From contig NC_052664.1 in assembly GCF_016802725.1 (NCBI RefSeq), positions 12,860,016 to 12,924,015 on the forward strand: a stretch of 64,000 nt of DNA, read 5' to 3'. The stretch is from Solenopsis invicta (Eukaryota; Arthropoda; Insecta; Hymenoptera; Formicidae). Below the pieces are notes generated by a model, which worked only from the letters and a program-made list of their open reading frames with translations, was not told where the DNA came from and ran no database searches. Position 1 is the stretch's first letter. Each line of letters starts with the position of its first letter. Shown here one piece after another: positions 35,301-46,700 of this stretch. A program made the translations under genes and the position numbers.

Positions 35301-36450
35301 TTCAATTAATACAAAACGGGATGTATCGTGAGATAAAATCGAGTGGAATTGTTTGTGAAATATCGAACACTGCGAAATAATGCGCTATAAATGTACTAAA
35401 AATATAATACACAAATCGCAAATTATAATTTTAACAAAAGAAGAGAATGGAAAGCAACAACTCTTTCTACGGGCATATTTTCTTAGAAAGCTTGATTTGG
35501 TATACACATTCGAAAGACTGAGATGCTTACTTTTCTCGAAGTGAAATGATCTATAGCGTTAATAGGAGCCACAAACATGCGAGTACACCGACGATCCAAT
35601 GAGTTACCGTTTTTTATAATTATCGCAATATTGTATCTCGCGTGTCTCGTGGCTCAAATACAGCAATTGGCTTTATCGAAATCGATAAAGTCTTTTTTTC
35701 CATTTTTCCGTTAATAATAAATAAACTATCGCGTTTCGCGACTTTTTACAAAGCGCTCATTTGTTACTAGAATCGAGTTTTCTACGATTTATAAAATAAA
35801 ACCTGATGAATTTGTGTGTGTTAAATCAACCATTAATTACTGCCGCTGTATAAAGCGTGCCTGGCGGTGTGGATGGATCTTAATATTGTTAATAGATATA
35901 CGTATTATAATGTTATTAATTATTAACTCCTGATTTGTAATTGGAAATGAGAGATTATTGAAGCCTAACATGTGAGACGAGAACAGCAAATTGATAAAAT
36001 AAATTTAAGTCATTTATAAGGTGTACGATTAGAAATGAAATCTCATATGTTTTAGGCTTCACAAATCTGGCTGCTAAGCGGATCCTACTAATAAACGCCA
36101 TAGAGGTCCGAAAAAAATAATTAGCTCGAATAAATTAAATTTACTTTAATGTACTTTATTGGTTTTTCTTTTGCTTAACACCTTCTGTCAGACTTTTCAT
36201 TAATAATTAAAACGCGTTATCAAACAATAAAATCTAAATACTAGAAAGACGTGAAAATATTGTAACGTTAATTGTTCATATAGATATATTTAATAATTTT
36301 TAATATCTTAATAATATTTATATTAATAACTAATATATTAATAATAACTTTAATATATTTATCTGCTGTATAAAAAATGAAAAATTTTATCGATCAGTTT
36401 GATGATTATTTCAGCATAAAATAAGTCTTGCTGATAAAATCTTTTAATAG
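32349..36450. other. Intergenic, AT-rich
   Basis: No gene seen. Between about 34980 and 35900 the composition is less AT-rich and could belong to a long 3' UTR of Prm (minus strand), but no clear boundary is visible. Confidence 0.5.
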
Positions 36451-36522
36451 GTAAAGTGGTGTACGTTTGTTGGAAACATGGAGAATGAAGCACACAAACG
36501 TTTTCGTACGTACGTGTTTCAC

Positions 36523-36532
36523 TTTATTTATT
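36523..36532 (-). terminator. Prm: Candidate poly(A) signal of Prm (overlapping AATAAA pair)
   Basis: On the minus strand AATAAATAAA lies about 850 nt after the paramyosin stop, at the downstream edge of a GC-richer stretch (36450-37378) that looks like 3' UTR. Confidence 0.5.
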
Positions 36533-37378
36533 AAATTAATGTTGACACAGGTTATTGTGTATGTTGTACAGTGAGAGTCGTGTATATGGGCAATAGTTAC
36601 CTATCTATATAGTAATAGAATAGAATTAAAATTATCCATTTAAATACAATTGCGACACGCGCGTATGCAATGGCGTAGATTGCCATTGCTCTCTTCTTGT
36701 GCTTCTTATCCGTTTTTCTCTGCCCTCACATTCGAATATATTCACATAATTAGGACGAGAAGATTGTTAGATTTTATTTGTTCATCTGTTAAACGATATA
36801 ACGATTCTTAATTTTGACGTTTTCGATACTTTGAGTAAATCTCGTAAAGTAATGAGCGTTAATTTTCTTTTATTTTAACATTTTCGTTGCGATGTATCGC
36901 ATTTCGTTGGCCAAGCAGTTTCGAATTTGCGACGGGTCGTCACGTGACAGTAAACACCGTACTCGCATCGATGTTCATACGTTTATAGGTACATATTCTG
37001 GTTGCTCCAATTTAAACCCCTCGAAAATAACATGCTGTACGGCCCGTTGAAAACTCTTTCTCTCTCTTGGCCTCTTTAGTATGATTGATGTCGCGTCTTC
37101 TTTCTCTTCCTTTTTTCTCCTAAGGTGTTCAATGTGCCTGACAAAATTAAGCACATTAAATTTTCTCCTTTTTTAAATGTAATTTAAAAATATATCTACC
37201 ATCTTATTAATTTTACGTAATTATAAAAAAAATCTCGTTTTTTAAATTATATAATTAATTATTAATCACTGAAAGAATTTAATTGTTTTACATTATGTAT
37301 TATATGATTGTACTAAACATACGTTCGTAAAGACGACGACATGCGTTCGAAGTGGCAAAGGGTAAGATGATGGTTATT
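36533..37378 (-). other. Prm: Prm and mini-Prm shared 3' untranslated region
   Basis: The composition is less AT-rich than flanking intergenic DNA and directly follows the stop codon. It would be shared by the paramyosin and miniparamyosin messages, which use the same last exon. Extent is inferred from composition and the poly(A) signal. Confidence 0.55.
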
Positions 37379-37771
37379 TTACAAATCCTGCCTCGTCTCC
37401 TGGACGAGGTACACCTGGGAACCGGGCACGGTTGAAGTGGTGACAAAGCTGCGGTGTTTGGCGCGTATCAGGGTCAAATTGCTCTCCGCCGTGTCGGCGC
37501 GATCCTCCGCGGCCTCGAGTTCTCTTTGGAATCGGCGGACTCTGGTGACGCTCTGTTGGGACATGCCTTCCTGCTCCTGCAGCTGTCTCTTGTAGATGCT
37601 GACCTTCTGGGAGGCTTTGTCAAGCGTTTCCTGCAGCAAGGCAATGTTCTTCGCGTCCTCTTCAACTTGAATCATTACCTCCTTAATGTTGCGCTCCTTC
37701 TTGCGCAGTATCTTCACGGTCTCAGCATGTCGGCGCTTTTCTTCGTCCAATTCCAGTTCTAGATCGCGGAT
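37379..37771 (-). CDS. Prm: Prm exon 15, last coding exon (residues 748-877)
   Basis: 393 nt with TAA stop. Encodes IRDLELELDEEKRRHAETVK, YKRQLQEQEGMSQQSVTRV, RRFQRELEAAEDRADTAES and the non-helical tail RSFVTTSTVPGSQVY followed by LVQETRQDL. The last few residues differ from the fly tail as I remember it. Acceptor TATAG. Confidence 0.96.
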   Translation of the reverse strand: MRDLELELDEEKRRHAETVKILRKKERNIKEVMIQVEEDAKNIALLQETLDKASQKVSIYKRQLQEQEGMSQQSVTRVRRFQRELEAAEDRADTAESNLTLIRAKHRSFVTTSTVPGSQVYLVQETRQDL

Positions 37772-40700
37772 CTATAGCAAGAATTATAGAAAAATAGAAC
37801 TAATTAACGCTTTATTTTATGTATTAAAAAAATTTTATTAATAAAATCTCAATTAAATTTTAATAAAATATTATATTGGATTTTATTTATGTAAAACTAT
37901 ATTTCAAAGAATTTAATTTTTAATAAGTTTATATTAAAAAGTATATGATAGTTGAAGTTAGAACAATTTAATCACTTCTTACCCTGGCTTCGAGCTTGCT
38001 GATGATGCGCTTGCCTCCAACAATAGCGTTGGCCTCGACCTCTTCCAATCTGATGGACAAGTTCTTCACCTCGATTTCCAGTGACTTCTTGATAGCCTCG
38101 ATCTTGACAATACGCTCCTGTTCCTCATGAAGAATCTCGACGGTGTGCTTGAGTTCAGTCTGCACTCTCTGATATCTCTCATCGCTAACTCTCAATTCCT
38201 TAGTAACCTCTTCGTAATCTCCAGCCAAGGTGGCCAGTTCTTGCTCTATTTTAGCTTTCATTGAAGACAGATTTACGTTGATCGTAGTTAGCTCGTTGAT
38301 GCGGCTAACCGATTCCTCGTATTGCTGCTCGACAGTTCTCTTCGCGCGCAAAGCCTTTCAACAGAATTTCACGCTTTACACAGCCATTATGTAACGCTTA
38401 TATAATGTGGTAATTGTTCATACCTTCGCTTATCCGGAGGATAAACTAAATTTTTTGAACACACATTGTGTAATCAATCTCTTTCAAATTAAGCGCATTA
38501 AATCACTCTACTTACGGATTCGTAATTGCCGCGGACTTCCTCGAGCTCGGCCGTCAATGATTGGAGACGACGTTGACTAATGCCCAGTTGATCCAGGGTC
38601 ACTTGCAATTGGCGTTGTACCTCATCGTAATGAGCTTGCAGTTCCTGAAAATATCAAAATAGTTCAATATATACGGCTAATGCTGTTTTAGACATATTGA
38701 CAAATGCAAGTGTTGATATTACGGTCAAAGTGAGAGCTTGCTTCTTGATGGTCTTCTGCAAATCGATGTTATTCTTGTTGGCGACGTCCAAGGACAATTC
38801 GAGCTCAGTGATTTGGATCTGCATCTTCTTCTTTATACGCTGAACCTCCGTCTTCAGTCTCGTCTCGGCTTCCACCACACGAGCGTTCAACTGCTCGATT
38901 TCAATGCTGGTCTGTTTGCTATTAATTTCATTCAACGTAAACATTTAGAATATAATTTTTTACACTTTGTATTTTGGTAAATGTTACTTAAACCATTTAA
39001 TTAATTAAAATTCTAATTGTGTTATTATTTTTAGAAACTTTCTGAATATATATATATTTTATTTGTTATTTTATCTAAACAATTTTGAAAGTTTTAATCT
39101 TAAAATGTTTTTCTTCCTACTTGTTATCACCTTGGGTTCTATCGATTACCTTATCCATCCTGGGATATAATTTTTCAATGTTTTATTATACAATGAGTTA
39201 AATATTAAATGCGTTAGAAATAAAACAACATCTTTTTAGTTTTATTTAGCCTCTTTTTCTTTTAGTCTCTTTTTGAAAATCGACGCTAATATTGAAAGTG
39301 CAATTTCATGGGATTATAAGGGGATACAAAGTTATAAAAGAAATAAGCTTTTTCTAGATATAAAGCCATATGCTAACTATTAAAATCATTTATTTTTATT
39401 TTACGTATTTCAACCTTTCCAGAAATTAAAATATTGTACCTTTTTTTCTACTGAGAACTCGGTCATAACACAACTCTTACCTATCTACCACGCTTAACAT
39501 TATAATACTCGCATCCTCGACACCCATACAAAAGTTCTCGCCTCGCCCGATCTTGATACCTCTTATCTAGAAAATAATTGCTGGACTTCTGCTCGAATCC
39601 GCGCAGTTCCCTGCTGAGCGTATCAAGCGGCTGCGTCAGCTTATCCTCATCGATCAGAGCGTTGGCTCTTTCGTTTAACAATCTGCTGTGTGCCTTGTCG
39701 TCCCAGAGAGAATGCACGGTCTCTCTTTGAAACTTCCGGATGTCAGCCAACTCCTGGCTCTTGGACAGATTCTTTATCGCCTCTGTCCTCAGTTGGAATT
39801 CTATCGCTTTTGCAGATTTTCCACGCATACTTTTAACATGCTTCACCGCGTCATTCACCTCGGTCATCATCTGAACATCTTTCAATGCCTGCAGCTTAAT
39901 ATCGCTCATCGCCTCTTGCTGGATCTCCTTGACCTCGCTGCGGGTACGAGCGTTGGCGAACATCAACGGCATGGGTAGTCTTTTCAGGTCCTTTCCGGTG
40001 CGCGGAAAGATCTCCTTGGTCACGCGGCTGGCTTGCACGGTCTTCGCCAAGCTGAAGTCCGAGCGATTTGCTATCTTCGGGCACGTCAGGTAGACAGATG
40101 GTCAGCGTCAATTTGATGTCGCACGTTAGTCGCTCGTGTTTTTCTACACGGACGTCTAGCGGAGGCCACCGTTTTCCGACGTACACGCGCACTTGCGCGA
40201 CGTGATCACCTAAACTTAGCTGCAGCGGTCCAGAATGCGAAAGTAATCGGCGCCACTCGCGACCGACTCTCTCGAGAGATTCAAGAGCGACTGCCAATGC
40301 ACCGAACACCCAGTGTCCCTTTTGTCTGGGACTCGAGATGGATTTTTGAACTGTACGATTTGGCAAACTGTTCTGACTTAATAAGAACTGTAAGGAATGG
40401 TCCAAATAATAGGGTGCCAAGAAACAGTTTGGTAGAGTTTTCATTAGCTCGGTTAATTTTCCTGAGCTGTAGAAAGCTTCTGCAGCAAATTGTTTAAGAA
40501 AGTTTCATTAATTATCAAATATAAAAAAATCTGATCTATAGGTATGTGCATTGCTTCTGTAAGATTGTAAGTTCTGTTATAAGATATTAAACTTTCGTAC
40601 ATGAATTTTCAAGGAATATTAAGATATGCCAGTCAACGAAAATGTAATTATCATTTTCTTAAAAAAAAAACATTTTAAAAATATTATTAAAATAGTTTTA

Positions 40701-43700
40701 TAAATATTACAGAAGTCAAAATATATCTTAAATTATTTTACGGTAATGCGCGCAATTCGTTGCGGTAGTTTATTTTAGTTAGAATTTTGTAAAGAAGTAT
40801 TGCATTTGAAAATATAAATGTAAAAGCAAATAAATTATTTTAGCAATTGTTATTGATCATATGTTTAATATTTATATAATAATTATTTAATCAATAAATA
40901 ATTTTGAAATAGATATAAATTATAATAAATGCGATAATATTCAAATATTAATATAAATAATTTATTTACCATATTGTGACAAATAAATTAGATTAAAAAT
41001 TTATATTTTTTTTTGTACACACACGAAAAGATTTCCGTGTGAAAGATTTTAATTTTGTATCTGTAGTATTTAAAAATTTAACTAAATATAAATCAGAATA
41101 ATTTTATGTTGGATTATCAAAATTATTATGTAAGACATTTAAGCGTGATGATACTACTGCAAAAGTTTTGATATTCTAATAAATAGTTTAAATATCCAAA
41201 TTTTTTAATGGTTCAATGTAATTATTTTTAGATTTGTATTTCAACAAAATTGTTTCCTTCTTTAAAATTTATTTCTAACGAGTTAATTTTATATTGTTTC
41301 CGAAATAAACTGTGATCTATAGGAAGAAATAAATGAATATCAAAGAAGTAAAATTTGATAGTATAACCATTTTTTTTTTGTTACGAACACAAAATTAACT
41401 AAAGAACTTTGATGACGCATTGTATAATATTTTTGCCAGAAAACAAGGAAAAATAAGTTACGAAACAAGAAAATGCAACGACATCAATAATGCAATGAAT
41501 TACGCACAGCATCCGTGCACACGTCTTTGATCGTTGCCACATGAAAGCAACTTTTACTGTGGCACCAAATTTAGAATCCGGAAAGGTCGAGCAGTCGCCA
41601 AGTTACGCGGCACTCGGAAAATGGATCGCCCCGTATTTCTCAGAAATTTCCCTTTGCGAAAACTTATCATTTTCTTGACGCTACCGTACCTTAAAACGAG
41701 ACAGATGATCTCTGGCTTCGTCCTCAGCGTCGATTGCATATTTAATAAGATCGTCTCTTGTGTAAGGTTGCACTTTTTTGTCCTGCCATAAGATTCTACC
41801 GTCAGACCAGGGTAATTCAGGTAATTCTATTTTTCTTTCAAGTTCTGGTAAAGGTGATCTTGAAGAAAGTCGTTTGTTATCCATGTAATCAATCATTGGC
41901 TGATAGTAATTTATTCCATATCCATAATTTCTTGAATAGATGTATGTTGGATAATGTCGCCATTTTGGTTCCAATGGCATATGAATTGGTGGCATGTAAC
42001 CTGCCATTTTTTATAAAAATTGTTGATGTCCGCACAAATGTTATCCTTTTTAATTCAAAAAATTTAATAATTTTACGATAGAGAAACATGTTATAATTGA
42101 TATAAAAAATCATTCAAATTACCTCTTACTCTATCTATAATTTTTCGATTCTAGAGAATTTGATTATATTCCGTTACTCTGAGGCTTTTGTTTTTCGATT
42201 TAATGTGATTGATTGAGTTTTGATTGGCGTAATAAAATTTTTTTATATATTTGTGTTTTATGTTAACAGGTTTATAAATGATGGTGGCACTTGCAATCGT
42301 CGACAAAAATTGGGCCGATGGTTAGGTGGTATCTTTTGTAGTTTTCGTTGTGATTGCCACATCGGGGACAACCAATCAGCACCTCTCAATAATAATTGGA
42401 TCATGACTAATCGTTCTTATTAATAGCGTTGTTGTATAAATTGTCATCATCTGTCCTTAGTAATATCAATTCCTATGCTCTTTCACTTTTTATTTTATTT
42501 TGGCAATAATATTATTAATTAAAATGCCCGTAATTAATTTTAATACCACATATAATTTCATTATTATAAAGTGTAATATATTCAAATGAAATACATTTCT
42601 ATTGTATTATAGATTAATTCGGAGTTTATTTTATACAATATAATTTTCTAAAATCAAATTTTTTCAATTAAAAAGAATTGGATTTCTTAAACTTTCAAAT
42701 AAAATAATGTTTGTAAATAAAACTTAATAATTATATTAAAATTCAACTTTATGGGATGTAAAAAGACAATGATATGTTATATAGAGAAATTAAATCGTTA
42801 AATCGACTGATAAATTGTATACTAGTAATTTATTATATAAATATGAATTAATAATAGCATATCCCGACTTACAACAACTGCTCAAAATTAATATTACTAA
42901 TTATATTACAGTTTAAATTAATACGATATTGTTTTAGAATATTTTTTTGCAATTTGCATAATTGAATACGTATTTTTTAATTAAAAAATTAAAATGTCAA
43001 GAACAATTGCCCTTTTATAATACATAGTATAATTTCATTAAAAAATAAGACAAAACTTTCTAAGAAAAGAAGACGCAACTATTTTACATATTAGTGTAAT
43101 TACATTGATAATGTTCATAAGAATAATTCTTTTTTCTCTTAATCCCAGGGTGGAATAACGTAAATTTTATATTAATGTAATAATATCTATGCTGTCTTTC
43201 CTTTAAAAAGTATATAATTTTAGCTGAAGATTGTTTCATAGTACAGCATTTAAAAATAAGAAAAATTAATAATAAAAAATAAAATCATATAATTATAATA
43301 AAATCATAGATTGTTTTAAAAGTTCTATTAAATCAATTAATTCATATAAGATAAAATAAGTAATTAATTTTTTAGCTTGTAAGTTAAAAATTAATATGTG
43401 AGATTTGAAAGATTAAAAGCCATGTCAATTGTTAGCGTTATTTTATTTCAAAGATGTAACATCAATCGCAACTCTTTTGAAGTAACATTTAACAAGCATT
43501 TAAAAAAACATAACGAAACGATTATTTCGGCATGATATCAATTCCATACAGCACAGAATATTTCAGCAATGCTGTAATAATATTTTCAATATTTCTGCAA
43601 TATTATTGAATTATTGTAATATTGTTGCAACATTGCAAAAATATTCTATGCTATATGGGATTTTCAGTAGTTTTAAACAATGTCGATAATGTAGAGTATT

Positions 43701-46700
43701 TCGTATCGCAGTTGCACTTAAGAAGTCATTTAGTAGAAAGCGGTGAGATAACATTGTAATAAAATTTATAAATTGTATAAATAAATTAAAATTGAATGTT
43801 CAAATAGTATAAAGAATGCAAGTAATACTCATGGGAGATTTTATTTTTTTATATTTTGCATGAATAGTGTTTGTCGCAACGCCTTCATATAATTTCAACT
43901 CCTTTTTAAATTCTTTGCAGTAGAATCTCACTCTAAAAGAGTGAAAATCTAGTTCTCTTTTAAGACTGGCTAAATTTTTATTCTTTTAGAGTAAGTTTTC
44001 ACTTTTCAGAGAGAAACTCTACTCTAGAAAAAGTTAAAGACTTTCGACTTGACATTACGTCCAAATGATTATTTGATTTGAGAAAGTGGCATTATGGCCG
44101 CTACTATTATTGTATTTCCGTTATTAGATAATGAATTGTAGTAATTACTTATGGAATCATTTGTTTAGTACCTGCCATAGTGACAATAATATGCTAATAC
44201 ACAGTAGCTGACAATTGTTATAAGGCATATTTATTTTTGAGCATTTCAAAACTTTTTCAACGTACATTTTAACATTTAATTACACATAACACATACTTCA
44301 TTGTTTTTTGAATTTGAATATATTATCTCATAAATATATCTCTACTTGAGTGCTTTTTTTGTTATTTAATTTTTTACTTGGCCACATTCACACTTCGAAT
44401 TCTGTAAAATTATTTAATAGCATATTATTTTGTTAATATGGCCAACTAAACGTATTTGTAGTATTGAAATTTTTATATCAAAATATTTCTTTAATAAGTC
44501 GATTGTCATTCTTGTAATTGATTAAAAAAGTTTTTAATAACTATTGTGCAGTCATTTAGATGTCGTTTTGATGGCATAATGGTTTTTGATTCTGTTTGAG
44601 ATAGGTTTGGAATGTTACCAGTGGAAGAAAAGTAGGAAGTGTGTTTATTTGTAAATGTGCAATATAATATTCTTTTTTATAGTCAAAAGTCTAAAAATTT
44701 ATTTTGTAAAAACCATTTTTTCGACAGTTTGCCTGTGATATATCTTTTAATTAAAATAAGTTAATATTTATCTCTATCTAGCTTAAAACTTTGTGATTAT
44801 ATTGTAGCTCTTTCTAATATTATTATAATTGTCTAATATATATTTAATTTTAAAATATACACATTTTTGTAACAAAATAGTGAATATTTTTGAAACAAAA
44901 CCAATTTTTTAAATTTATTTTTGTAATGAACAATATTATCTATGTTCCCTTTCAACTCATATTATGCAGTGTCGTAACATTTTTATAAATTATGTTTTAA
45001 GTAATAAATATTACATAACTTTCAGTCCAATATCTATTAAACAACACTTTGATCAATATAATTGTTAAGTTTCAATATAAAATATTGATTACAGCCACAC
45101 ACAAAAAAAGTGTCATGTTAGAGATATTAGACCTATGTATTCCTATGTATTTTGAGGCTCTGAAACCGAATGTGACCTCAAAATTACGCCATCAGATCAG
45201 GATTTTTTTTATTTTCAAAAAATTGCCAAACATTCCTTAAAATTACTATTTAACCCGGTAAAAAAAATTCTGATTTGATGGCGCAATTCTGAAGTTATAT
45301 TCGGTTTTAGAGCCTCAAAATACGTAGAGATACATGAGTCTAATTTTTCGGACATGACACTTTTTCTTTTTTGTGTGACTGTGTTATTAACAACTTTCTT
45401 CTTAATTAAATGTAAATGGGTGGCCATACTATCTTCTTCTCCTTTATGTTTTTAAAATATTTGTTAATGTTACTTCAAAGAGTTACGATTGATATTTAAA
45501 ATAAAATTTTGATAGAGTTAATAACTGATTTAGTTCTTTGCTTTTTAAATGTGACATAATAATATTTAATATTAATTAATTAATTTATTATTGAATGTGT
45601 TTAGTAAATAAAAATAGACGGTTACTTTTAAGAACTTACCGAATAGCCTCAATCTCTTCGTCCTTTTCATTAAGGCGACGTTCGAACTCGTGACGCATTT
45701 GGCTCAATTCGGCTGACAATTTCTGAGCACGTTGCTCTTCAATTTTGCGGCCCTTATATTAAATTTTTCTTTATTTAATATATTACTTGCCTATATTTAG
45801 TAGATATTATTTGTATTACATTTAATTTAATTAATCTTAGAACAAAATAACTATAATAAAAAATTTATTTTAAAATCTATTTTTGAAAATTTGGTTCTTA
45901 AAATTTAATTTGGATGTATATAATATATTCAATAATTAAATATATTTCATCAGTTCATATAATATTTTTAAGAAATACAAATAAAAAAAATGTGTTATTT
46001 CTTTTGTAGCAAATAAGTCTGTTTTAGCTTAAAAATACAATTTACTTGATGCAACTAATGCTTCGAAATAGTTTTTGATTGATCAAATCATAAAATTCTT
46101 TGTTTTTATTGATCAATTAAATATTTCAAAGTATTTGTAGTGTTAAATAGATCACACTCTAAAACAAATTTGAAAAAGATTCTAATTTGAAATAATATAT
46201 ACTACTAGAATTAATTTAAGATTAATACACAAAATTAAATCTCTTAATTTTCGTAAGTGAATCAAATTTATTTAAAAGAATCTTTTTCTGTTTATTAATA
46301 TTATTGCCTATAGAATTTTATATATTTTGTTTAAACTAATATTTATTTAAGCAAGGTTGATTACTCACTGCTTCAGCTTCCTTATAGGCAGCAGCCAATT
46401 CTTCACGTTCGTTCTCCAATCGGCGGAGTTCTAGCTCCAGTTCATGGAGTCTGCGATTCATGTCAGCCAATTGATTCTTTGCGTCGCTAAGATCATCTGT
46501 ATAAATGTTATTAAAATTAATAAAGTTCACAATTTAAGTATCTAAATCATTTTCTTTATAAAAAAGTATTTGTTTTATTTTACAGCTATCAAATCGTTAT
46601 TAAAGAATCATTTATTATACAAAGAAAAAACATTAATGTTTAAAATGTTAAAATATATGTTTATTAATATTAAAAATATATCTAAATGTAAAGTAACTTG

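Larger units (their letters stand above)
38919..45639 (-). other. Prm: Prm intron 11 (6.7 kb, hosts mini-Prm start and nested ORF)
   Basis: The largest Prm intron. It contains the nested ORF pair (39481-40444), the mini-Prm first exon (41685-42007), a MEF2-like motif (42417-42426), a TATAAAAGG word on the minus strand (43011-43019) and foldback elements (43543-43659, 43921-44032, 45091-45382). The remaining sequence is AT-rich with no other coding signal. Confidence 0.85.

Noticed and set aside
37454..37762. Plus-strand open frame of 102 codons
   Set aside because: Exact antisense of Prm exon 15, whose minus-strand product is unmistakable.
39688..39978. Plus-strand open frame of 96 codons
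   Set aside because: Antisense shadow of the nested GC-rich minus-strand ORF; the minus frame has the better charged, helical composition.
41690..42007. Alternative mini-Prm donor AAG/GTACGG, ending the exon at 41690
   Set aside because: It would leave phase 0, incompatible with exon 12. The donor five bases later restores the same phase as exon 11 and gives the expected 363-residue shared part.
45049..45427. Two short proteins with matching YFEALKPN and HQIRIFF words on opposite strands
   Set aside because: The match arises because the two arms of a foldback element are inverted copies; not genes.
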